Origin: Adineta vaga
Taxonomy: Eukaryota; Rotifera
NCBI GenBank assembly: GCA_021613535.1
Contig: CP075497.1
Span: 9,920,001 to 9,984,000 of the forward strand
DNA length: 64,000 nucleotides
Direction of reading: 5' to 3'
Shown here: piece by piece, positions 1 to 9,398 of the stretch
Numbering within the stretch: position 1 is the first letter of the stretch
Layout of the letters: each line of letters starts with the position of its first letter
The notes under the pieces: model-generated
The model's input: only the letters and a program-made list of their open reading frames with translations
Told to the model about the DNA's origin: nothing
Databases searched by the model: none
Made by a program: the position numbers and the translations under genes

Positions 1-1
1 G

Positions 2-301
2 AATAAAACTGAATTATCAGCTAAACAACGATCAATTACTGGATTATGTTCAATTAATAATGAATTTATATTTACAAGTGGTTTTGATAATGTTATTCGA
101 GTCCAATATCGAAATGATCATATGAAAACTGAAAATATGAGCGAAGACGATGAAAAAGAAAATGAAATTCTTGGACAATATCCTGTACCAGCACCAATTA
201 CTCAAATGCGTACATGGAAACAGAAGAATAATGATAGTTTTGGTGTTGTAGCCGGTGATACATTAGGAAATCTCTATTTAGTACAATGGTATTCATCGTA
301 A
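2..301 (+). CDS. C-terminal end of a WD-repeat protein (partial, cut by window edge)
   Basis: An open frame runs from the left edge to a TAA at 299-301 and gives 100 codons. The translation has beta-propeller features: ITGLCSINNEFIFTSGFDNV, followed after an acidic linker (MSEDDEKENE) by FGVVAGDTLGNLYLVQW. This is the GD..G.L.LW-like ending of the last WD blades, so the protein ends right after its propeller. The upstream part lies outside the window, so the family is not named. WD proteins of this kind are scaffolds; a specific role cannot be inferred. The next gene on the same strand starts 242 bp downstream. Confidence 0.6.
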   Translation, partial: NKTELSAKQRSITGLCSINNEFIFTSGFDNVIRVQYRNDHMKTENMSEDDEKENEILGQYPVPAPITQMRTWKQKNNDSFGVVAGDTLGNLYLVQWYSS

Positions 302-543
302 TTATGATCAAAACATTTCTTTCATATTTCATATTTGTAGTAAAATAAACAATTTAACCATTTTCACATGTTTTATCGATATATTTTCTCTTTTATACTG
401 AAATAAAACATATATATATATATACACTGTACTTTGCACTTGATGCTTATCTAAATTTTGAATACAAAAGCATAAATATTTTTTCGAATAACTTTTTTTG
501 CGCAGTATAAATAATTTCATGTCGTATCGATTGATTTTTTTCT

Positions 544-1122
544 ATGAAAACAAAATTTTCTTCTTCTAACAATGAATCTGAACAGAGGAGTTCATCATCA
601 TCAATACTTCCAACTATACAAAATCAAGATATTTTTGTATTAAAACAAGTTCCTAATCAACTGCATTCAGCTCAACAAGAAATCAATAATTTACGTTTGT
701 TAAATGTTTGTCTTCAATCAACATTAATTCGTGTTCAAACACAATTAATCGAATATTTACCAGAAAATACTCATGATGAAATCAAACGAAATAATATCAA
801 ACAAAAGTTAGCTCAACTACGTCGATCCGATGATCATATTCGACGAATTATTCCTACTCAACAAATTTCATTTTTCCGATTCTTCGATCAATTTTCCAAT
901 CCATCGAACACGAAATCATCCTACGTTAAACATATATCATTGACAAAAAATGAAAGACAAATCGATAATCTACATGAAATGTTCCATGAACTTCATACAA
1001 TCATTCATACAGAACATAATGATAGAATCTGTCAACTCTATATCACTTTAGCTCAAACATCTCAGTCAGTCATTCAAACACGTGATGGTAAATCAAATAT
1101 TTTTCTCGATAAAAAGAAGTAA
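544..1122 (+). CDS. Hypothetical coiled-coil protein, 192 aa
   Basis: This is a single uninterrupted ORF with ATG at 544 and a TAA at the end. I do not recognise the family. The N-terminus is Ser/Asn rich. Residues about 35-75 form a predicted helix with regularly spaced hydrophobics (HSAQQEINNLRLLNVCLQST), likely a coiled coil. A second helical stretch lies near residues 135-175. There is no signal peptide, membrane segment or Cys pattern. Codon usage matches the neighbouring recognised genes, which supports real coding. It lies between a WD-repeat gene and a convergent minus-strand gene. Function unknown. Confidence 0.55.
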   Translation: MKTKFSSSNNESEQRSSSSSILPTIQNQDIFVLKQVPNQLHSAQQEINNLRLLNVCLQSTLIRVQTQLIEYLPENTHDEIKRNNIKQKLAQLRRSDDHIRRIIPTQQISFFRFFDQFSNPSNTKSSYVKHISLTKNERQIDNLHEMFHELHTIIHTEHNDRICQLYITLAQTSQSVIQTRDGKSNIFLDKKK

Positions 1123-1285
1123 TCCGATATGAAGACATTTGTTTGATATAGTTTTGGATAAAACAATCTATGCTCATCGAAAGATAACAAAACGGAAAAT
1201 CAAACGAAAACTCTTCTTCCTATTTCTTATTATTATTTTTATTTCAATAATAATCTTTAGCATAATTTTATCTATTTGAAATACA

Positions 1286-2488
1286 TTAAAATTCTATTGA
1301 ATTCTTTTCATTTCGATGGATTTTCATTAATTGAATAATATTGGCAATTAAACTAAGAAGAATAAGAATAATACCAGTAATTACAATAATCAATGCATCA
1401 GACATAATTATAAAATACGCGCGTTTGCTTTTTCGAAATTATCTCACTGTATACAATACACCTTTTCGAACGAATGTAATTCTTGTTGAAGGATAAGGAA
1501 ACACGGAGTTATCGTCTATCAACAAAATAAAAATATATGTTTAAAAATAGATGAAGATTTTTTGCAATGGAATATTTACATTTGACATTATGTAAAACAA
1601 GAAGCCATTTTTCTTTGGCATACGAGAGATAAAACTAAATAGATTGAATGAAAAAGATAAATAAATTTTAAGAAGACTTACACGATAACCAATTGGATAA
1701 CTAAAATGTCCACCGTATATGCGAACAAATTCTTCAGCTAAAATGGGTAAAGATGGTCGTCGAGATCGATGAAAATAGTTTAGAAAACGACGAAATAGAC
1801 TAGTTCTAAATATAGTTCATTATGAAAATAAAATTCGATCATAAAAACAATGTTGACTACTTTCGATGTAATGTCAACCAAATTTCAGAAATCCATGGAT
1901 GATACATCGTAGACTCATAAAATAAACTTTCACTATCTGATCCATCATGTAAATTCATAACTGTATGTTGATGATTAAATCTATCATCTGAAGATGAATG
2001 ATGAGTAAATAATATCTTTTAGGAATCGTGCTTACCATATGTTGAAGATTTCATTAGATCATATTTATCTGGATATGGTTCGAAACAATCGAAATATAGA
2101 TCTATGAAGAACAAGTTCGAATTTTATTATCAAATTAAAGAATAACTAAACCTTCATCATAATCAATTGGATCACCTTCTAAAAAAATTCAAAAATGATT
2201 CGATTTTCTTTATGAAAAAAGAGAAAATCATGATGCTAACCGCAGTTATTTTGTACCCATTGTTCTAATAAATCCATAAAATAATTAACTTCACGATTTT
2301 GATGGTTTATTTCAGGAATTTGAGAGAGAGAATTAAGATCAGGATACATTTTCAACTCATCATCTTGTTCAATAATGGTAAAATGAATCTCTTCATGCTT
2401 ATGTAGTATTAGACGACATTATCAGTTTCACGTGCATATAATGTAAATCATATACTCTTTCAAATAAACATTTATGTTTTTCTTTCAT
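1286..2488 (-). CDS. Unrecognised seven-exon gene, about 214 aa
   Basis: No single long ORF shows this gene; it emerges when short exons are joined at GT/AG sites. ATG is at 2488. The first exon is 2456-2488 (MKEKHKCLFER). The second is 2241-2397 (contains DLNSLSQIPEINHQNREVNY and FMDLLEQWVQNN). Short exons near 2150-2172 and 2035-2100 follow (DLYFDCFEPYPDKYDLM). Further exons lie near 1885-1990, 1685-1800 (FRRFLNYFHRSRRPSLPILA, then EEFVRIYGGHFSYPIGYR), 1448-1515 and 1286-1356, ending in TAA. Reading frame is kept across all joins and introns are about 50-170 nt. The protein is acidic in the middle and basic in a short central stretch. No domain recognised. It lies just downstream of the Kir gene on the same strand, with about 60 bp between stop and start. 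Confidence 0.5.
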
Positions 2489-2547
2489 CGATAAAAAAAG
2501 AGGAATGTTGAGTTCATCTACATCTATACACACACACACTGTTTATT

Positions 2548-3964
2548 TCATTCAAATTCAACTTTTTCAACAGATAAATCGATCAATTTCGAAAGGATAG
2601 CTTCTTCTCCTTCTTCTTCATCTTCCTCTTCATCATCATCTATCAATAGTACGGCATTTGTATCGGTGTCTACCAATGAATCAACTGTTTCTAATCTATT
2701 TAATTTCTTATTACTAATTGAATAAGATCCACTGAATGATGCTTTTCGGGGTAAATGTTCACGATGAGTGGTTTTCGGAAAATTTTTCGGATACAAATAT
2801 GGTGAATTAACCGGTGTTACTGGACTGTTACTTTCTGTTTCTTCTTCTTCATAATTCCAAAATGGTTGTGCATCAATTAATAGTACTTCATTAAATTTTT
2901 CAAAATCAAATCCACTTAAAGTGGAATTACATGATGAAAATGTATAACCCCAGAGAAGTTCATTCGGTAAATATGATGTTCGAAAATGACAAGAAAATCC
3001 TGTATAATCAAAACTACCTTCGATAATAGCAATCAATTCAAAATGATCATTTGTTAATGTTGAACGTTGAATACCATAGAGTGGACTTTGAGGATTAATG
3101 ATATGTTCAACAACATTTGGTCGAGGAAAGAATAATTGACCATTACGAAGATGTGTTATTTCCATATCATAGAGATGATGAGGAATAACTTCACCTTCCT
3201 TTGTTTTTCGTCGACGAATCATTAATAAACGTACACTAGCAAATATTAATTGTGAAGGTGATAGATTACCTATTCGAAAAGTCAAAGCTAAATGATTATT
3301 TCGTGGTGCAATCAATGCATTATCACTAAAGACAACAAATTGTGATTTTTCTAGAATATTTTAACACAATTATATCATTTTATTGAAGTTTAGTTTTACC
3401 TGTTGGTCTTGACAATTTCGTAAAAACAACTTGTGTAACAATTACATGTAATAAATATCCTAATGATGATTGTAAAGTTAATACAAGTATTCCACCCATA
3501 CATTCTGTTGTAATATATCGTGAACCATAACCAATAGTATGTTGAGTTTCAATTGAAAAAAGTAATGCACTTAAAAAATTATGTACATCTTGAACACATT
3601 TTTCTTGTTCTTTTGAAAATGGTTGTGTAGAATTTGTTTGATTATGAAATAGTTGATCATCTTCACTTATATCAAAATCTCCATGTTCAATTGAAACAAG
3701 AAAATAAAGAAATGCAAAGAAAAACCAACTGATTATAAATCCAAATAAAACTAATGTTAATACTAACCACCATTCAGCTTGCATAATAAATAAAATCAAA
3801 TTTGAATGCATACTTTTGACTTGACCAAGAGATGAATATGAAACATTAATATGTCCATTTTTTCCAACGAAACGAAATCCATCATTTGATGGCCAATCAA
3901 GACCATCATCTTTCGTATTACTTACACCATGATATTTTGTTTTAGGATGATCAATTGTATTCAT
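2548..3964 (-). CDS. Inward-rectifier potassium channel (Kir family), 455 aa
   Basis: Two exons (3400-3964 and 2548-3350) flank a 49-nt intron and join in frame (1368 nt). Family hallmarks: N-terminal RFVGKNGHINV; TM1 about residues 65-90; pore helix and filter with TIGYGSR (GYG at 145-147); cysteines 123 and 155 at the conserved pore-turret positions; TM2 about 157-182; then the cytoplasmic Kir domain (ALTFRIGNLSPSQLIFASVR). Kir channels are tetrameric plasma-membrane K+ channels that set resting potential and need PIP2. Oddities: the TM2 rectification-controller position (Kir2.1 Asp172) is His173 here. The basic PIP2-binding cluster after TM2 is RPTEK instead of a PKKR-like run. The C-terminus carries a very acidic segment (DDDEEEDEEEGEEA). 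The family call is certain; the subfamily cannot be assigned. Confidence 0.93.
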
Positions 3965-4761
3965 TCTTTCTCATAGATTTCAACTCCTCTTATTCAATAC
4001 TATATTGAGTTAGAAAGTATAAAAAAAAACAAATGAATCGTCGCCTGTGAATATGCAATTTGTATATCTATTCGTTTAAGATACTATCATACATTTACCT
4101 TGCTTACTTATATACACTTGTATATACACCCATAAATTTATCTGTTCTGTTTTATCCTACAGTCGGTTTTTCATTCATACTTCACATATGTATGATGAAA
4201 AAAAAAACCTGATCATATACTAGTATCCGTTCGACCTTCTGTTCATTGTAGGTATCAGATGACTGATCGTTTATTTAATAAAAGCTTTTCTTTTTATCAA
4301 TTAAAATGACGAATAAAGTCACTGATATTCTATTTTTTTCAAACTGAAAATAATATTTGTTCGACAATGTAGTTTCATATAATACTGCCATCTGTCATCG
4401 TAGAAGATCTTTGATGGATGTATTGGACCAATCGATAAGAAAATAAATAAAAGTCATATAATCCAACTGGCCTACTATTTCCTTCAATCAAGGCCATCTA
4501 CTTCAATCCTCCAATAAAAATGATTGATAAGAAAAGGAATCAATCAAAATGAGGGTACATAAAGATACACATAAAGTTTACAATGGAGTTAGCACATGTA
4601 AAGAGATATATTCTGTCACTTCAAGAAACAAACAAGTATTTTTATTTTTCAATTTTGTTTCTTTTAAGATCTAATAGAAAAATTATATATTTTTGTTCTT
4701 GTTTATCATCAACCAAATAATTTGATATGTTCTATTGATATCTAACGACAAAAAGAAGATC
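3965..4761. other. Divergent intergenic region between Kir and TMEM127
   Basis: About 800 bp of AT-rich sequence lie between the Kir start (minus strand) and the TMEM127 start (plus strand). It should hold both promoters. No ORF, RNA gene or repeat of note was seen. Confidence 0.5.
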
Positions 4762-5889
4762 ATGTCGCCAAATAATCGTTTTTTATCACGTTTTTTTTCA
4801 CGTTCATCTCCTTCTAATATTGATCATCAACGATCTCATCAACTTGTAAATACCGACGATGAAATAAATGTCGACGAACAATCAACATCTGATGAACAAA
4901 ATCTCGTTTCTCAACCAATATCAACACGAATTCGTTCATCAACACCCTCAATTATTAAACGATACGAACGAAATTATGCATCAGCATCATGTAGTATGTT
5001 TGCTATTGCAGCACTAGCTGTTAGCTTATCTGATTATCGATGGTTCTGGTTAAATGGTGGTCTATGCAATTCAAAATATATTGGTTTAAGCATGTTTTTT
5101 GCTGTTGGAAAATTATTTGTTGTACGAGTACCTGTACCATGGGATCCATCAGCGCCAATCAATGAAATTTATCAATTTAAACCAAATGATTATATGGGTA
5201 TGTTGTTTTCTTCGTCTTATAAAAATGAAATAATTATCTTTTCTTTTCCCAATAGAATTAACTGGTTGTGTAGATACACGTTCAATATTGATCCTTCGTT
5301 TAATAATTACATTAATTTGTTTAGCGATATTTTCTTCTACTATCGGTTTTCTATTAGATGCTCTGGGACCAATGAAGTATGGTTTGAAATTTATGAGACG
5401 TCATGCTTTTTGGCATATTCTTTCAGGTAAATAAAATTGTTGAATTATTTCTTTTATGAAAGCTTTATTTTTTTCTTTTTGTTTAGTTTCTCTTTGTACA
5501 GTAGTGTCTGGGTTATGTTTCTGGGCATCAGAATTGATCTATGATATTCAAGATAAAAATCGCTCAAAAATAGGAAAAAAAGTTGAAGTTCAATTTGATG
5601 TTGCTTATTATCTAGTTGTGATTTCAAGTGGCCTTTCACTATTAGCAGCTGCTTTTGCACTTTTAAGACGATATCCAACCGCTGAAGAAGAACATTTAGA
5701 TAGGTAATTTATTTTCTTTAATGAGTACTCTTATTTCGCATTCCATATTAATTTAGATTAATGGATGATTGGTCACGACGTGAAGAACCGTTATTTATTG
5801 AACGGGCATTACCGGCAACCATATCAACTATCCCGACTAATAATGAACCACCACCTGAATATTCCGAACAGAATGTTATTGTAGTATGA
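4762..5889 (+). CDS. TMEM127: TMEM127 orthologue, 318 aa, four exons
   Basis: Exons are about 4762-5197, 5256-5426, 5487-5703 and 5757-5889; joined they give 957 nt in frame. The start is the first ATG (4762); an in-frame TTG upstream is not needed. The N-terminal ~70 residues are Ser-rich and disordered. Four membrane segments follow. The best matches to TMEM127 are GPMKYGLKFMRRHAFWHIL after TM2, then CFWASELIYDIQ, and LLRRYPTAEEEH after TM4. The C-terminal tail has a PPPEYSEQ motif, like the PPxY-containing tail of the vertebrate protein. TMEM127 is an endosomal/lysosomal membrane protein that restrains mTORC1 and promotes membrane-protein turnover, so it fits thematically with the DDIT4 genes 10 kb away. 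The vertebrate form is 238 aa; most of the extra length here is N-terminal. Confidence 0.92.
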
Positions 5890-6277
5890 ACAAGTATTTT
5901 TTTTCAGAATCTCTTCTACAAAACAGTGATTTCTATCTACAATAACTTTTCTCATACTTTTCTATTTGTAAAATATAATTTGAGACTGCTTTTTCTTTTC
6001 TGTCTACTACTTCTCTTCGCTTTTCTCTCATTCTCTCTCTTTTTGTTCGCTGTAATTACTTTCCTACTTACACATCATAGTTAATGGGAATAAATAAAAC
6101 AAATCAGTTGAAGATATGTTATCATAATTCTATAATCATAGAACTAACAATACCATGTCTTTTTCTTCTTCTGTAGATGATGACAATATCTTATCCAAGT
6201 ATTAAGGTCATGTCTTAAATCTAATACCTTGACGACGAATATATTATACATCAAGTGCCTATGTGTCACTACTCATC
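5890..6277. other. TMEM127 3' flank and LIS1 promoter
   Basis: This stretch of about 390 bp between two plus-strand genes contains a likely polyadenylation signal (overlapping AATAAA copies near 6088-6098) for TMEM127. The rest is presumably LIS1 5' sequence. No ORF of interest. Confidence 0.45.
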
Positions 6278-8306
6278 ATGGTTCTTTCTGAAAAACAAAA
6301 AAATGAACTGTAAGTATTGATTTTCATTTTTAGTCGTTAAATTCATTTTCTCATTCTCGACTTGTTTATTTAGTAATCAAGCTATAGCTGAATATCTAAC
6401 AACAAATGGATATACAATATCCTTCAAAGAATTTTGTAGAGAAGCAAATCTTGTATGAAAAAACTATTGTATATGTAAGAAAAAGTTTGTTGAATGATTC
6501 TTTTTTAGCCGTCAAATGAAAGTGCGGAAAGAAAAGATCAATTGGAGAAGAAATGGACTTCAGTCATACGACTACAGAAAAAAGCAAGAATAAATATATC
6601 AATAGGTATAAATGATTATTTGTTGTTGTTGTTGTTGTTAGGTCATGGATCTTGAAACCAAATTACAAGAAGCTCTTCAAGAAGCAACAACTGGTGGACC
6701 CACTCGAGAGAAACGTCAACCTGGAGAATGGGTTCCACGTCCTCCTGAAAAATTTGAATTAAAAGGTCATCGTGATACGGTGACACGTGTTGTCTTTCAT
6801 CCAACTTTCGATGTTATTGCATCAGCGAGTGAAGATGCAACAATTAAAGTAATAAACAGTTCAATAACATTATTATTTATGATGTAATTGAACTTTTTTT
6901 CTTCTTCTTATAGATATGGGATTATGAATCAGGTGAATATGAACGAACGTTAAAAGGTCATACAGCACCGGTGCAAGATATTGCCTTTGATCATACAGGC
7001 AAATGGCTTGGTACGAAACTTTGTTTTTTATTCGACAAAAATCAATTATTGGATGATTTCTTGTTTAGTATCATGTTCTGCCGACATGAGTGTTCGTCTG
7101 TGGGATTTTCAAACTTATCAATGTGTAAAAACAATGCATGGTAATAAAGAATTGAGTTTTGTGTTAGAAATAGTCTTATATTGTGCTACAGGTCATGATC
7201 ACAATGTTTCTTCGGTAACATTTACTCCAAGTGGTGATCATATTATTTCATGCAGTCGAGATAAAACGATTAAAATATGGGAAGTTTCAACAACGTAAGT
7301 TGCATATCTCAAAACAATTCTACGAAGTGATTATTCATTTGAGAGACTAATTTAATAGTTAATCCTCTTTAACAGATAAGTATACGATATTCTATCGATT
7401 CATACTTTCATAATAGAAAATTATTGATTGAAAATGATCATGTCACGCAGGACACATGTTGATGTGCTCTAATCTATGGTCAATATGACACTGATAATAA
7501 TAATTATTATTCTTTCGTATAGATTTTGTGTAAAATCTCTTGTTGGTCATCGAGAATGGGTGCGTATGATACGTGTTTATCAAGATAGTACATTACTAGC
7601 CAGTTGCTCAGTCGATCATGTATGTCAATTGAATTATTCCTAAAAAAATGAATGATGATTGTATCTGTATTAGACTGTACGAATTTGGTCGTTACCAAGT
7701 GGGGAATGCAAGAGTGAATTACGCGGTCATGACAATGTAATTGAATGTATTGCTTGGGCACCAGATTCAGCTGGACCACACATATCTGAATCAGTTTCCA
7801 ATGGTGGATCTGAGGTATAGATTATTATTCTTTTTCTTTGATAAACAAATGAATGATATTGTTTTTATTAGATACAAAAACGATCCGGTCCTTATCTTGT
7901 ATCCGGTGCACGTGATAAGACAATCCGAATGTGGGATGCAGTTAATGGTCTTTGCTTATTTATATTAGTAAATATTTGATATGAATCGAAAAATTTCATT
8001 AATATTCTTTATTTGTATTTAGACGGGCCATGATAATTGGGTTCGTGGCCTTCTCTTTCATCCAGGTGGCAAATATCTTTTGAGTTGTTCTGATGATAAA
8101 TCATTACGCGTATGGGATATCAAAAATAAACGAAATACTAAAACCATCGATGCTCATACTCATTTTTGTACTTCACTTGGTAAGAAAAACTGATTCTATC
8201 GATTATTATATTTATTTTCTCTCTGAATTTAGATATGCATCGAAATAAACCTTTCGTGATTACAGGTAGTGTTGATACATCAGTTAAAGTTTGGGAATGT
8301 CGTTAA
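6278..8306 (+). CDS. PAFAH1B1: LIS1 / PAFAH1B1 orthologue, 409 aa, 12 exons
   Basis: The complete gene was reconstructed: exons at about 6278-6309, 6374-6452, 6509-6583, 6642-6848, 6914-7010, 7069-7140, 7192-7294, 7523-7619, 7674-7814, 7872-7967, 8023-8179 and 8233-8306. It begins [11 protein letters not shown] and ends [11 protein letters not shown], closely matching animal LIS1 (410 aa in vertebrates). Order: LisH dimerisation motif (residues ~7-39), short coiled coil ([13 protein letters not shown] then [11 protein letters not shown]), and a seven-blade WD40 propeller with GH..WD signatures ([45 protein letters not shown] and so on). LIS1 binds dynein with NDEL and is needed for nuclear migration and mitosis. 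The exon 3/4 junction only works with a GC-AG intron. The intron at 7295-7522 is unusually long for this gene. Confidence 0.96.
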
Positions 8307-9398
8307 AATCCTTTTATTCTCTCTGGTCAACATCAACAATAAAAGAAAAAAGACTTGCCAATCGTTGTCCCTCTCGTTCCAACTTTCATCCCAATCAATT
8401 TATATTCCTATATTTGTGTGATGAAAATGTCTTCTATTATTTATTTTCTTGTTCTTTCATAAATGTATATGCTATTAATGCAATATCTTTTTTCTTTAGT
8501 CACACATACGCATATATAAATCTTTCTCATTATTTATATATATATATACATTAAAATTCCCGAGAGAACTAAAAGAAAATCTAGTTAATTATTAGAAGAC
8601 ATAAGTAGCACAAAACTCTTTCTGATGTATGAGCGAACAAAAAAAACCTAAAGAAACCTGCACACAAAAATGCATTTTGTTTGTTTTTTCCTATCTTTCT
8701 TTTTCTCTATTTTTTTGAAAAAAAACGACATATGAGCGAGACTAGAAAGAATAAAAAGCATATGTGAATGGATTACTTTGTTTACTTTTCTTCCCGCGTT
8801 GCTTGTGTATGTCTGTTGATTTTACTTGTGTGTGCATTGTTGATTTAGACTCGTGCTCTCTCTTTCTTTCTTTCTTTTTTCTTTGTGTGCGTTGGTTGGT
8901 TATCTTTCTTTCGTTTTTTTCTCTATTCACTTCTTTTTCGCTCAAATACAGTACAGAAGTTTGAAAACAAACTATGAACACTGACTAGATTAAAATTATA
9001 AATGAGATTAATCGTTGTGTATAAGTTAAATTCAGATTCGCCGAATATTTACCATAGAAGTAACATGAATACGAACAATTTTGAGTTTTTCAAGGATAAT
9101 GTAAACACAGTTTTCTATAGGATATTCACAACTAGCATGTAGAAAATTCTTGTTGATAATGTACCTTACTGTTCGTATCTATATGGTATGTGTCCATTTT
9201 AAGCAGCGTAGTTTGTGACTAACCATTGATTAGATGATCGAAATGAGAAAGACACAAGATTGAAAATATGGATATAAGTTCATGATCTGTTTGTTCATCA
9301 CCATCAATAGTTGGTGCTTATTTCAGACGAATTCTGGTACCAATCAGTATATAGTGTATATCTAAAAAATATGTCAATCACAGATAAATAGATAAGTT
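8307..9398. other. Convergent 3' flanks of LIS1 and the FES/FER gene
   Basis: About 1.1 kb of AT- and pyrimidine-rich sequence lies between two convergent genes, with a TTTC-rich tract near 8860-8960. Open frames here are translations of simple sequence. No gene seen. Confidence 0.5.

Noticed and set aside
1330-1405. Small ORF with a hydrophobic stretch (SDALIIVITGIILILLSLI) as a single-pass membrane protein
   Set aside because: The last part is better explained as the final exon of the seven-exon gene, and the hydrophobic stretch then falls in its intron. The membrane reading remains a weak alternative.
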